Shown here: piece by piece, positions 17,431 through 26,980 of the stretch | Layout: each line of letters opens with the position of its first letter | Position numbering within the stretch: the first letter of the stretch is position 1 | Made by a program: the position numbers and the translations under genes | The notes under the pieces: generated by a model | What the model saw: only the letters and a program-made list of their open reading frames with translations | Databases searched by the model: none | What the model was told of the DNA's origin: nothing | Source of the DNA: an uncultured Collinsella sp. | Lineage (GTDB): Bacteria; Actinomycetota; Coriobacteriia; Coriobacteriales; Coriobacteriaceae | Direction: 5' to 3' | Length of the DNA stretch: 64,000 nt | Assembly (NCBI GenBank): GCA_900541175.1 | Contig: UQIT01000009.1 | Location: 5,022 to 69,021 of the forward strand

Positions 17431-18993
17431 CTACTTGCCGTCGTCGTCCTCGGCTTCTTCTCTTGCATAGAGCTCCAACATGCGGCGGCGGTATTCGCGC
17501 ACGGCGAGCTTGGCGCGCTCCAGGCGGCGACGCTCGCGCGGGGTCAGCTCGGACGGGTCGACCTCATCACCATAGGTCTTATCGGCAAGAAGATGCGCCG
17601 CGTCCACGATGCGGGCATCGATGTGGCCGCTCGCCGCCTCGGCGGAAAGACGCTCGGCAATCGTATCGAGCGTAGGCAAGCCCTCGAATACGCGACCATG
17701 GCCATGCGAAGTCAGCAGCTCGTGCTCACGTGCGAGCAGGCTCGCCAAATCGTGATGGGCGCGCAGGATGTCGAGCGCATCGGATGGATGCTCGGCAACT
17801 TCTGCCACGGCGGCGACCGGCGCGGCGTCGACCACGCGGTAGAAGAGCTGCGCGAGCAACGGCATCAAGAACACCGTGATGGCACCGGCAGCGACCATGA
17901 CCGACGCAATATCTTGCGACAGCGCGCCCGCGTTGACGGCAACGCTTGTCACGGCAACGATGATCGGCAGGGCCGTGGTGCAGTACAGGGCCACGGTAAT
18001 GCGACCATACGCCGACACATCGCGCGTCGCAGGACAAATGCTCATAGAAATAAGAATGGGCACGGCACGAATAATCAACAACGCCACGATAAAGCCCACG
18101 AGCAGACCCGGGCGCGACGCCACGGCCGTCAGATCGATCTTTGCGCCCGATACGGTAAAGAATACCGGAATCAAAAAGCCGTAGGCCAGGCCATCGAGCT
18201 TGGTCTCGAGCGTATGGTTGCCCTCGGGGATGATATAGCGCAAGACAAAGCCGGCGGCAAAAGAACCCAACACGATGTCGAGATCAAAGACGGCCGAGAA
18301 CGCCACGAGTGTGACCAGGATGAGCACCGTCAGGCGCACGAAGGTCTGCGACGTGGTATCGGCGCGTTCCTCGACAAACGCAAAGAAGCGGCTGCCGACA
18401 CGCTTGGAGCGGCTTGGGACCACAGCCAGCAACACGCAAACCACCGCAAACAAGCCAAGGATTACGAGCGTTTGGATGCCAGTGCGGGCAGACAGCAGCA
18501 CCGACATGGCGAGCACAGGGCCGAGCTCACCCCAGGTGCCATACGCGAGAATCGAGTCGCCCACACGCGTGCCAGTGAGCGAGCGCTCACGCATGATGGG
18601 CACGAGCGTGCCGAGCGCCGTCGAAGTGAGGGCAAGCGTCACGGCGATACCGTCGAAATGACTGACTGAGAACCACGGGGTAAAGCGCACGGCAAGCCAG
18701 GCGATACCAAACGTGACGACCCACGTCGCCAAGCCGTAGCGCCCCTCGACGCCCGTGATGCTCTTGGGGTCGATCTCAAAGCCGGCAAGCAGGAACAAGA
18801 AGGCCAGGCCCAGCTCGGACACAAGCGAGACCTCAGCATCTACATGGATGACGCCGAGCATATGGGGTCCCAGCACCGCGCCGAGCACGAGCAAAAAGAC
18901 CGTCTCGGGAACGGGTTTTCCGGGAATCGCCGAGGCGATAAAAGGACTCGCAAAGGCCACGAGTGCGATGATGGCGAGCGAAACGAATGCCAT
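17431..18993 (-). CDS. Cation:proton antiporter (CPA2 family)
   Basis: A 520-residue membrane protein: about twelve helices in residues 1-390 with CPA2 features (GPHMLGVIH, FLFLLAGFEID, LTSTALGTLVPIMRE, DLDIVLGSFAAGFVLRY, FFTVSGAKIDL), then a cytosolic, charged tail of about 130 residues that may be regulatory. Such proteins exchange Na+ or K+ for protons and help pH and ion homeostasis. The tail is not a TrkA-N domain, unlike KefB-type proteins. The ATG has AAAGAAAGG upstream. It is a single gene, convergent with the SDR gene and divergent from purL. Confidence 0.88.
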   Translation of the reverse strand: MAFVSLAIIALVAFASPFIASAIPGKPVPETVFLLVLGAVLGPHMLGVIHVDAEVSLVSELGLAFLFLLAGFEIDPKSITGVEGRYGLATWVVTFGIAWLAVRFTPWFSVSHFDGIAVTLALTSTALGTLVPIMRERSLTGTRVGDSILAYGTWGELGPVLAMSVLLSARTGIQTLVILGLFAVVCVLLAVVPSRSKRVGSRFFAFVEERADTTSQTFVRLTVLILVTLVAFSAVFDLDIVLGSFAAGFVLRYIIPEGNHTLETKLDGLAYGFLIPVFFTVSGAKIDLTAVASRPGLLVGFIVALLIIRAVPILISMSICPATRDVSAYGRITVALYCTTALPIIVAVTSVAVNAGALSQDIASVMVAAGAITVFLMPLLAQLFYRVVDAAPVAAVAEVAEHPSDALDILRAHHDLASLLAREHELLTSHGHGRVFEGLPTLDTIAERLSAEAASGHIDARIVDAAHLLADKTYGDEVDPSELTPRERRRLERAKLAVREYRRRMLELYAREEAEDDDGK

Positions 18994-19177
18994 GTGATGC
19001 CTTTCTCTTGTTTGCGCTTCACTGTAGCACCCTCGCCGTCCTCAACGCGCCGCGAGCTGTCGTATCATAGTGAGGTTTACAAACATGTGGCTCAAGGCGA
19101 CCGCAGGGCAGACCCCGCAAACCGACCGCTGCCGCATACCGTACCGTACGCCCAACCGATCAGGAAGGCAGGAACCA

Positions 19178-22100
19178 ATGGTCTCTCGTATCTACGTGGA
19201 GAAGAAACCCGGGTTCGACGTCGAGGCTCAGCAGCTCAAGGGCGAGCTGACCGAAATTCTCGGCATCAAGGGCATCGAGGCCCTGAGGATCATCAACCGC
19301 TACGACGTCGAGGGCATCGACGAGGAGCTTTTCCGCTCCTGCGTGCCGACCGTCTTTAGCGAGCCCCAGGTCGATGTGACCTACGACGAGCTCCCCGCAA
19401 GCGATGGCGCCGTCTTTGCCGTCGAATTCCTGCCTGGCCAGTTTGACCAGCGCGCCGACTCCGCCAGCGAGTGCGTGCAGCTCATCAGCCAGGGCGAGCG
19501 CCCCGCCGTGCGCTCCGCCAAGGTCTATATCATCTCGGGCGCTCTGGACGAAGCCGCCATCGAGGCCATCAAGCACTACGTGGTGAACCCCGTCGAGGCG
19601 CGCATCGCCTCGCTCGACCTGCCCGAGACGCTGTACATGGAGACCCCCGAGCCCCAGCCCGTCGAGGTGCTCGACGGCTTCCGCGAGCTCGACGAGGCCG
19701 GCCTTGCCGCCTTTATCGCCGATCGCGGCCTTGCCATGGACGAGGCGGACATCGCCTTCTGCCAGCAGTACTTCCGCGATGAGGACCGCGACCCCACCAT
19801 CACCGAGATCCGCGTGATCGACACCTACTGGTCCGACCACTGCCGCCACACCACCTTCGGCACCGTCCTGGACGACGTGACGATCGACGACGCCGTGGTG
19901 CAGCAAGCCTTCGACCGCTACATGGAGATGCGCCACGAACTCGGCCGCGACGCCAAGCCCGTCTGCCTCATGGACATGGGCACCATCGGCGCCAAGTACC
20001 TTAAGAAGACCGGCGTCATGACCGATGTCGACGAGTCCGAGGAGATCAACGCCTGCACCGTCAAGGTGAAGGTCGATGTCGACGGCGAGGACCAGGACTG
20101 GCTGTTCCTGTTTAAGAACGAGACCCACAACCACCCGACCGAGATCGAGCCCTTCGGCGGTGCCGCCACCTGCGTGGGCGGCGCCATCCGCGACCCGCTC
20201 TCGGGCCGCAGCTACGTGTACCAGGCCATGCGTGTCACCGGCGCCGGTGACCCCACCGTCCCGGTTTCCGAGACGCTCGAGGGCAAGCTGCCGCAGCGCA
20301 AGCTCGTGACCACTGCCGCCGCCGGCTACTCCAGCTACGGCAACCAGATCGGCCTTGCCACCGGTCAGGTCAACGAACTCTATCACCCCGGTTACGTGGC
20401 CAAGCGCATGGAGGTTGGCGCCGTCGTGGGCGCTACCCCGGCAAACCACGTTCGTCGCGAGTGCCCCGCCCCCACCGACAAGATCATCCTGCTGGGCGGC
20501 CGCACCGGCCGCGATGGCATCGGTGGCGCCACCGGCTCCTCCAAGACCCAGAACACCGAGTCCATCGAGACCTCGGGTGCCGAGGTCCAGAAGGGCAACG
20601 CCCCGGTCGAGCGCAAGCTGCAGCGCCTGTTCCGCCGCGGCGACGCCTGCCGTCTGATCAAGCGCTGCAACGACTTTGGCGCCGGCGGCGTCTCAGTCGC
20701 CGTGGGCGAGCTTGCCGACGGCCTGTATGTCGACCTGGACACCGTGACCAAGAAGTACGACGGCCTGGACGGCACCGAGCTCGCTATCTCTGAGTCCCAG
20801 GAGCGCATGGCCTGCGCCGTCGCCGACGGTGACGTCGAGGAGTTCATGGGCTACGCCGCCGAGGAGAACCTGGAGGCGACCGTTATCGCCGAGGTTACCG
20901 CTGAGCCGCGCATGCGCATGGCCTGGAACGGCGTCGCTATCGTCGACCTGTCCCGCGAGTTCCTCAACTCCAACGGCGCACCCAAGCACCAGGTCGCCCA
21001 CGTGTGCGCCCGTAGCGTGTGGCAGCCCAGCTGGGCCGGCACCACGCTCGCCGAGCGCATGACCTCGCTCGTCACCGACCTCAACGTCGCTTCCAACAAG
21101 GGCCTTTCCGAGCGCTTCGACTCCACCATCGGCGCCGCGACCGTACTCATGCCCTTTGGCGGCAAGACGCAGCTCACCCCCAGCTCGGCCATGGTCGCCA
21201 AGTTCCCCGTGGACGGCGAGACCACCACGGCGAGTGCCATGGCATGGGGCTTCAACCCCTATCTGATGGAGGCCGACCAGTTTGCGGGCGCCTACCTGTC
21301 CGTGGTCGAGTCCATCGCCAAGCTCGTGGCTGCCGGCTTTGAGCACAAGCGCGCCTATCTCTCCTTCCAGGAGTACTTCGAGCGTCTGCGCACCGAGGCC
21401 GAGCGTTGGGGCAAGCCCATGGCTGCCGTCCTGGGTGCCCTCATGGCCCAAGTCGACCTGGGTGCCGGCGCCATCGGCGGCAAGGACTCCATGAGCGGTT
21501 CGTTTGAGGACGAGACCGGCGAGCTCAACGTTCCGCCGACCCTGATCAGCTTCGCCGTCGCCGTGGGCAAGGCCGCCCGCGCCGTCTCGCCCGAGTTCAA
21601 GGGCCTCACGCACCGCGTCGTCCGCATCGCCCCCGCCACCTATGGCGAGGACTACCGTCCCGACGCCCAGCAGTTGCTCGCCGCGTTTGACGCCGTCGAG
21701 GCGCTCACTGCTACCGGCAACGCCCTGGCCATATCCACGCCCGGCTACGGCTGCGGCGCCGAGAGCCTCTTTAAGATGTGCGTCGGTAACCAGATCGGTA
21801 TCGAGCTTGCCGAGGATGTAGACGTGGAGAGCCTCTTCACCCCGCTCTACGGCAGTTTTATCGTCGAGCTCGCCGAGGACGCCGAGCTGCCCGAGGTCGC
21901 CGACGGCGTTGTCGTCGAGCCCCTGGGCACCACCGTCGAGGGCTATGTCATCGACACCGGCTCCGAGGTCATCGAGCTCGCCGAGCTCCAGGAGGCCTGG
22001 GAGAGCGGCATCGAGGGCGTCTTCGCCTACCGCAGCGCCGGCGAGACCCCCGAGGTCGAGACCATCGACTTCCGCGCCAAGGATATCCACGTGTACGGCG

Positions 22101-22924
22101 GCGCCAAGATCGCCCGCCCGCGCGTGATCATCCCCGTGTTCCCCGGCAACAACTGCGAGTACGACAGCGCCCGCGCCTTCCGTGCCGCCGGTGCCGAGGC
22201 CGACACCTTCGTGATCAACAACCTCACGCCCGAGGCCGTCGCCGAGAGCACCCACGAGCTTGCCCGCCGCATCCGTGCAAGCCAGATCGTTATGATCCCC
22301 GGCGGCTTCTCGGGCGGCGACGAGCCCGACGGCTCTGCCAAGTTCATCACGGCGTTCTTCCGCGCTCCCGAGGTCACCGAGGCAGTCCGCGACCTGCTCA
22401 AGGCCCGCGATGGCCTGATGCTGGGCATCTGCAACGGCTTCCAGGCCCTGATCAAGCTCGGCCTGGTGCCCTACGGCGACATCGTCGACGCCACGCCCGA
22501 TGCGCCCACGTTGACGTTCAACACCATCGGTCGCCACCAGAGCCGTCTGGTGCGCACCCGCATCTCGTCCAACTTGTCCCCGTGGCTGTCGCAGTGCAGC
22601 CTGGACGACCCCTATACCGTCGCCATCAGCCACGGCGAGGGCCGCTTTGTCGCCAATGACGAAGTGCTCGCCCAGCTGATCGCCAACGGCCAGGTCGCCA
22701 CGCAGTACGTGGGCGAGAACGGCAAACCCAGCATGGACCTTTCCGTCAACCCCAACGGCTCCGCACTCGCCATCGAGGGCATCACGAGCCCCGACGGCCG
22801 TGTCCTGGGCAAGATGGGCCATGCCGAGCGTCGCGGCGACAACCTGTACTGCAACGTGCCCGAGCATGTCCCCGGCGACAAATTCATGCCGATCTTTGAG
22901 AGCGGCGTAGCCTACTTCGCTTAA
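19178..22924 (+). CDS. purL: Phosphoribosylformylglycinamidine synthase (one-chain PurL)
   Basis: A 1248-residue enzyme of de novo purine synthesis that converts FGAR, glutamine and ATP to FGAM. It contains the synthetase core (TYWSDHCRHTTF, KNETHNHPTEIEPFGGAATC, GGRTGRDGIGGATGSSK) and a C-terminal class I glutaminase with the nucleophile in GICNGFQALI and a downstream SHGEG. Many Gram-positives split this enzyme into PurL, PurQ and PurS; here it is one chain, the large form also found in some Clostridia and in Proteobacteria. The ATG at 19178 has AGGAAGG upstream; the 36-codon upstream extension looks non-coding. No purine riboswitch was recognised in the short leader, and no other pur gene is adjacent. 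Confidence 0.96.
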   Translation: MVSRIYVEKKPGFDVEAQQLKGELTEILGIKGIEALRIINRYDVEGIDEELFRSCVPTVFSEPQVDVTYDELPASDGAVFAVEFLPGQFDQRADSASECVQLISQGERPAVRSAKVYIISGALDEAAIEAIKHYVVNPVEARIASLDLPETLYMETPEPQPVEVLDGFRELDEAGLAAFIADRGLAMDEADIAFCQQYFRDEDRDPTITEIRVIDTYWSDHCRHTTFGTVLDDVTIDDAVVQQAFDRYMEMRHELGRDAKPVCLMDMGTIGAKYLKKTGVMTDVDESEEINACTVKVKVDVDGEDQDWLFLFKNETHNHPTEIEPFGGAATCVGGAIRDPLSGRSYVYQAMRVTGAGDPTVPVSETLEGKLPQRKLVTTAAAGYSSYGNQIGLATGQVNELYHPGYVAKRMEVGAVVGATPANHVRRECPAPTDKIILLGGRTGRDGIGGATGSSKTQNTESIETSGAEVQKGNAPVERKLQRLFRRGDACRLIKRCNDFGAGGVSVAVGELADGLYVDLDTVTKKYDGLDGTELAISESQERMACAVADGDVEEFMGYAAEENLEATVIAEVTAEPRMRMAWNGVAIVDLSREFLNSNGAPKHQVAHVCARSVWQPSWAGTTLAERMTSLVTDLNVASNKGLSERFDSTIGAATVLMPFGGKTQLTPSSAMVAKFPVDGETTTASAMAWGFNPYLMEADQFAGAYLSVVESIAKLVAAGFEHKRAYLSFQEYFERLRTEAERWGKPMAAVLGALMAQVDLGAGAIGGKDSMSGSFEDETGELNVPPTLISFAVAVGKAARAVSPEFKGLTHRVVRIAPATYGEDYRPDAQQLLAAFDAVEALTATGNALAISTPGYGCGAESLFKMCVGNQIGIELAEDVDVESLFTPLYGSFIVELAEDAELPEVADGVVVEPLGTTVEGYVIDTGSEVIELAELQEAWESGIEGVFAYRSAGETPEVETIDFRAKDIHVYGGAKIARPRVIIPVFPGNNCEYDSARAFRAAGAEADTFVINNLTPEAVAESTHELARRIRASQIVMIPGGFSGGDEPDGSAKFITAFFRAPEVTEAVRDLLKARDGLMLGICNGFQALIKLGLVPYGDIVDATPDAPTLTFNTIGRHQSRLVRTRISSNLSPWLSQCSLDDPYTVAISHGEGRFVANDEVLAQLIANGQVATQYVGENGKPSMDLSVNPNGSALAIEGITSPDGRVLGKMGHAERRGDNLYCNVPEHVPGDKFMPIFESGVAYFA

Positions 22925-22961
22925 TACGTTTCCATCGGGTACAATCCCCTCGGGTAACAAC

Positions 22962-22998
22962 ACCCGCCACCGGCACCCCCGGTGGCGGGTTCTTTTTT
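22962..22998 (+). terminator. Terminator of purL
   Basis: Stem ACCCGCCACC/GGTGGCGGGT with loop GGCACCCCC followed by TCTTTTTT. Confidence 0.92.
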
Positions 22999-23025
22999 GC
23001 TTTGCGCGTATAGGAGAAGGACATC

Positions 23026-23961
23026 ATGGAAAGCCGCAAGCCGTATCTCGCCACCCTGCCCGGACTCATCCTGGGCTGTCTCGTTTGCTGCGCGCTCTGG
23101 GGCTCCGCCTTCCCCTGCATCAAGATCGGCTACGGCCTCTTTGGTATTCCCGCGCACGACAGCGCCTCGCAGCTGCTCTTCGCGGGCCTGCGCTTCACCC
23201 TTGCCGGCATGCTGGTCATTGTTGGCATGAGCGTGGCCCAGCGCCGACCGCTCGTTCCGCAAGCGCGCGATATCAAGCCCATCTGCATCTTGTCGCTCTT
23301 CCAGACTATCGGGCAGTACTTCTTTTTCTACCTGGGCCTCTCGCGCGCCAGCGCCATGTCGAGCTCCATCATCGAGGCCAGCGCCAACTTCCTCGCAATC
23401 CTCTTTGCCGCCCTGGCATTTCACACCGAGAAGCTCAATGCGGCCAAAGTGCTCGGCTGCGTACTGGGCTTTGCCGGCGTCGCGCTCGTCAACCTTTCGG
23501 GCGCGGACGGCACCTTTGGCTTTACGCTCGACGGCGAGGGTTTTATCCTAGCCTCCACCGTCGCGGGTGCCCTTTCGACCTGCCTGATCGGTATCTTCTC
23601 GCGTGAGCACGACGGCGTCTTGCTTGCCGGGTGGCAGTTCTTGGTCGGCGGCCTGGTCCTCACCGCCATCGGCTTTTTGATGGGTGGCGCGCTCTCCCCC
23701 ACGGCGATTGCCCCCGCCATCGCGCTCATCATCTACATGGCGCTTATCTCCGCGGTCGCCTACTCGCTGTGGTCGCGCCTGCTTGCCGTCAACCCCGTCA
23801 GCCGCGTCTCGGTCTTTGGGTTTATGAACCCCGTCTTTGGTGTGCTGCTGAGCGCGCTGCTGCTCGGCGAGGGCGCTGGCACGAGCCCCATTACCGTCAT
23901 CGTTGCCCTGCTGTTGGTCTGCGGCGGCATCATCATCGTCAACAAACCCAAAAAAGCCTAG
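23026..23961 (+). CDS. EamA/DMT family transporter
   Basis: A 311-residue protein with ten hydrophobic helices arranged as two EamA repeats (first GSAFPCIKIGYGLFG, second beginning around residue 165 and ending NPVFGVLLSALLLGEG). The drug/metabolite transporter superfamily exports amino acids, metabolites or drugs; the substrate is not deducible. The ATG has TAGGAGAAGG upstream. It lies just behind the purL terminator, so it has its own promoter or depends on read-through. Confidence 0.88.
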   Translation: MESRKPYLATLPGLILGCLVCCALWGSAFPCIKIGYGLFGIPAHDSASQLLFAGLRFTLAGMLVIVGMSVAQRRPLVPQARDIKPICILSLFQTIGQYFFFYLGLSRASAMSSSIIEASANFLAILFAALAFHTEKLNAAKVLGCVLGFAGVALVNLSGADGTFGFTLDGEGFILASTVAGALSTCLIGIFSREHDGVLLAGWQFLVGGLVLTAIGFLMGGALSPTAIAPAIALIIYMALISAVAYSLWSRLLAVNPVSRVSVFGFMNPVFGVLLSALLLGEGAGTSPITVIVALLLVCGGIIIVNKPKKA

Positions 23962-24108
23962 CGAGCTCACCTTTTTAAAGAGGGCGTTCGCACACTTTAG
24001 CTCAATGGAGCACACTGATTCTCGTTGATTTCGTACCGAGCCGCGGCGGCAGACGCTCGTCTTGCCGCACCGCGCCTGGGCGTTATGGCCGGTGGCCCCC
24101 GCAAACGC

Positions 24109-24151
24109 AAAAAGGGCGCACGACCATCGCAACGGTCGTGCGCCCTTTTTT
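24109..24151. terminator. Bidirectional terminator
   Basis: Perfect stem AAAAAGGGCGCACGACC paired with 24134-24151, with A-run and T-run on the two sides. It serves the EamA gene from the left and the diguanylate cyclase gene from the right. Confidence 0.9.
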
Positions 24152-25294
24152 CTAGCGTATCTGGGCGCCGGCTTTCTTTTTCTCGGCCTTGACGCGGTAG
24201 AGTTCCGCGTCGGCAGCGCGAAGCAAGTCTTGCCAGGTATCGACGCCATCACCAACCCGTGCGTAGCCGATGGACATCCGCAACAGATACGGAACCTCGG
24301 CGCGCGCGAGCTCGTCGTTAATCGCCGAACACAGATCTATGATGTCCTGTTCCGCTGCTGCCTTTTGGAGCACCACGAACTCATCGCCACCATAACGTGC
24401 AATAAAGCCACCAGACGCCGAGCAGACTTCTTTGAGCGCAGCGGATATGACCTGAAGAGCGTGGTCGCCCTCCACATGCCCATAGCGATCGTTAATCTGC
24501 TTAAAGCCGTCGGCGTCCATCATGAGCAGATACACATCTTCGGCCTGATCCACATTTGAGAAGAGCGACAGCATATAGGTCTCAAAACGGTTGCGATTGT
24601 TGAGGCCAGTCAACGGGTCGGTCGAGATGAGTTGCTCCTGGCAGATAATGTAGAGCAGCAACATGCTAATCATTATGCCGACACAAAGGCCAGGCACCGA
24701 GTATACGATCTGAAAGGTACCGCCCACCAGGGCCGGAATGGCGAAAAATGCCAAGGTTCGATAGATAGCCTTCGTCTGCAGGCTCTCGACCCTGCGAGAT
24801 TGCACAAACGCATGCAGGGACGTATGTATAACGTAACAGTAGCTGACAATGGGCTGGATCATATAGGCAAAGCCGCGACGATACACGCCCTGCGAATCGA
24901 TATAGAACAAGGCGTGCGTCCAGTAACTGGTAAAAGCCAGCACGACCACCAGAGCCGTAGGCAACGTTACAAGCACCACCCTATAGCGCGAGGTCACAAG
25001 GCGAGAGCCCTGCATCGTCTCGGAATAGATAAACCAAATGAGACACGCGATGGCAAAGAGCGAAAACGAAACCGCGTTGGAAATCCAGTTGGCAGCAATA
25101 CCCAACGTGCCGTCCGCACCATCCGAAAGCGTCCAGATCATATCGAATAATATGTACGCGGCAGAGGTGTAGCCAAGCATGCTAAACAATAGCTGCAGGG
25201 TGCTCGAGAACAAGGAGCGACGACTTCGCGCGGCAAGCCCGATAAGAACAATCATGCATAGCAGGAATATCTCAATCTTGAGTGCCTTAACCAC
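24152..25294 (-). CDS. Membrane-bound GGDEF diguanylate cyclase
   Basis: A 380-residue protein with about seven membrane helices in residues 1-210 and a C-terminal GGDEF domain (STDPLTGLNNRNRFE opening, active site RYGGDEFVV, then IGYARV). It should make cyclic di-GMP in response to a membrane or ligand signal. An RxxD inhibitory site five residues before GGDEF is not evident. The start is taken as the GTG at 25292-25294 because GAAGGGATGG precedes it; an in-frame TTG 18 bp upstream is the alternative. It is a single gene, and no EAL phosphodiesterase is in the window. Confidence 0.88.
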   Translation of the reverse strand: MVKALKIEIFLLCMIVLIGLAARSRRSLFSSTLQLLFSMLGYTSAAYILFDMIWTLSDGADGTLGIAANWISNAVSFSLFAIACLIWFIYSETMQGSRLVTSRYRVVLVTLPTALVVVLAFTSYWTHALFYIDSQGVYRRGFAYMIQPIVSYCYVIHTSLHAFVQSRRVESLQTKAIYRTLAFFAIPALVGGTFQIVYSVPGLCVGIMISMLLLYIICQEQLISTDPLTGLNNRNRFETYMLSLFSNVDQAEDVYLLMMDADGFKQINDRYGHVEGDHALQVISAALKEVCSASGGFIARYGGDEFVVLQKAAAEQDIIDLCSAINDELARAEVPYLLRMSIGYARVGDGVDTWQDLLRAADAELYRVKAEKKKAGAQIR

Positions 25295-25395
25295 TAGACG
25301 CCATCCCTTCAATATCCGAATGGTCAGAATCGCCCAATTCGAATCAGGGCAATAAACACCCCTTTACTCCGCAGGGGTAAAGGGAATCATAGCAA

Positions 25396-25437
25396 AGCGC
25401 CCGAACATCACTGCAAAACAGTTTCTGTTCGGGCGCT
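25396..25437 (-). terminator. Hairpin after kdgT
   Basis: A 12-bp perfect stem AGCGCCCGAACA with a nested ACTG/CAGT helix inside the loop, 47 bp after the kdgT stop. A second hairpin (CCCTTTAC/GTAAAGGG) follows at about 25360-25383. Confidence 0.65.
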
Positions 25438-25483
25438 CGGACGGCGCGAATTGCACGCCGGAATCAATTATCGGTAACGGCCG

Positions 25484-26506
25484 TTACTCGCCATCGATGT
25501 CGGTCGCGACGGCCTCCTCGATGGCCTCGACACCGGCAGGCGACAGGTCCTCCTTGCCCTGGCAGAACTTCTTGTCGACCCAGCCGGTCAGAATCGGAGC
25601 CATGATTGCCGTGATGATAACGGCAGTGGCGATCTGGGCGTACGCGGTGGGCGCAAGCTCGGCGTAGCGCGGCGCGACCTCGGCGAGAGCAACCGGCGTG
25701 GTCATAGCCGTGCCGGCGATGGTGGAACAAGCCACGGCAGCCTTGCCGTTACCACCGCACAGGCGCTCGAACGCAAAGGTGATGGGACCGACGACAAACA
25801 GCGTGACAAGGCCCAGCAAGATGCCGGAAATACCACCGCCGATGAAGCTCGAAAGGCTCATGGACGCACCGAGCTGAAAACCAATTACAGCGATCGCGGG
25901 ATTGGCGCCGGGAACCAGCAGGTTCTTGATAAACGGGAACAGGTTGCCCAGAACCATGCCGATAACGAGCGGCAAAATGGAGCCGATGATAGTACCGACA
26001 GGGATGTTGGCAAGACCCGAAACACCAAGGATGATCATCGTGACGGCGGGGCCGGCCGTAAAGAACAGGATACCGACGGCGCCCTGCTCGGACTCATCGC
26101 CGAACTCGCCCATGATGCCCGTATAGAGCGCCATGTTGCAAAACGTAATGCCGCCGATGATAGACACGGAGCTCAGACCCAGGAAGTTGTCGTTAAAGAA
26201 ATATGCCACGCCTAGGCCGAGAGCCGCTGCGACGACCAGCTTGGGAATCAGCACGACGATACCGGTCTTGATGGCGCCCGGCGTGGACTTAAAGCTGATG
26301 CCGGCGCCCACGAACAGCAGGATCGCGGCGACGATGGTATTGGAGCCACCGCGGCAGGCAGCCGTAAAGAAGCCGCCGATCTCAAAAACCTGCGGGCAGA
26401 AGGTGTTGAGCAAAAGACCGACGATCATCGGATAGATCATGATGTCGCCCGGGATGCGCGGAACCTTGAATTTCTTTTGCTCGTTGGCAGTCGCTTCCTG
26501 TGCCAT
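25484..26506 (-). CDS. kdgT: 2-keto-3-deoxygluconate permease
   Basis: A 340-residue membrane carrier with about ten helices and the KdgT landmarks KVPRIPGDIMIYPMIVGLLL, GGSNTIVAAILLFVGAGISF, GGITFCNMALYTGIMGEFGD and the C-terminal TIAGTAMTTPVALAEVAP. The family imports 2-keto-3-deoxygluconate, a pectin/glucuronate breakdown product, with protons. The ATG at 26504-26506 has GGGGG upstream. No KDG kinase or aldolase is nearby, so the catabolic genes must lie elsewhere or the substrate differs. Confidence 0.88.
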   Translation of the reverse strand: MAQEATANEQKKFKVPRIPGDIMIYPMIVGLLLNTFCPQVFEIGGFFTAACRGGSNTIVAAILLFVGAGISFKSTPGAIKTGIVVLIPKLVVAAALGLGVAYFFNDNFLGLSSVSIIGGITFCNMALYTGIMGEFGDESEQGAVGILFFTAGPAVTMIILGVSGLANIPVGTIIGSILPLVIGMVLGNLFPFIKNLLVPGANPAIAVIGFQLGASMSLSSFIGGGISGILLGLVTLFVVGPITFAFERLCGGNGKAAVACSTIAGTAMTTPVALAEVAPRYAELAPTAYAQIATAVIITAIMAPILTGWVDKKFCQGKEDLSPAGVEAIEEAVATDIDGE

Positions 26507-26656
26507 GAAACCCCCATTTCCGCTGACGCGGAACAAAAGCCCACGTCATGCTTTGCTACAGTAAAGTTTGACCATGGTACCAGAAGAAATAGACCAGCTC
26601 GGTGAAAAATTCGACAAGTTGGGATGGAACGAGATTCGGCGCCCGCGACGTCACCC

Positions 26657-26980
26657 CTATATAAGGCTCAAGACAATATAGAGTACGATGCCCGAGACGC
26701 AGCACCACAGCATCGATTTTGTCTTGACCGCCACGACCACGACGCCGACGGCCGCAATCCAGGGAACCAGGGCAGGCCAGAGTCCCGCGTCGAACGCGCC
26801 GGGACTCACCAAGTCGTTGGCGACCAGCGCGGCAAAGGCAGCGGGCGGGATATAGCTCAGGGCCTCGGTAATGCGGGGCGACAGGGTCCGCCCGCGCAAG
26901 GCGAACGCCGGCGCAATGCGAAAGAACGCGATAGCAGCCCACGACGACAGCCACAGAACCAAGAACTCGTTAACGGGCAT
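26657..26980 (-). CDS. azlD: Branched-chain amino acid exporter small subunit AzlD
   Basis: A 107-residue protein with three to four membrane helices and the AzlD pattern TEALSYIPPAAFAALVAND after a charged RGRTLSPRI loop. AzlCD (YgaZH-like) exports branched-chain amino acids or analogues. The ATG at 26978-26980 overlaps the last 11 bp of azlC and has GAAGAGG upstream inside azlC. Its presence alongside the LIV uptake operon 15 kb away means the cell can both import and export these amino acids. Confidence 0.88.
   Translation of the reverse strand: MPVNEFLVLWLSSWAAIAFFRIAPAFALRGRTLSPRITEALSYIPPAAFAALVANDLVSPGAFDAGLWPALVPWIAAVGVVVVAVKTKSMLWCCVSGIVLYIVLSLI

Noticed and set aside
18994..19177. 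Purine riboswitch before purL
   Set aside because: No conserved junction or loop-loop motif could be found in the short leader.
20693..22963. 756-codon open frame antisense to purL
   Set aside because: Low-complexity Gly/Val/Leu/Asp composition and full overlap with purL show that it is a shadow of codon bias.
25484..26506. Pectin/glucuronate catabolic cluster
   Set aside because: Only the permease is here; no kinase, aldolase or isomerase nearby.
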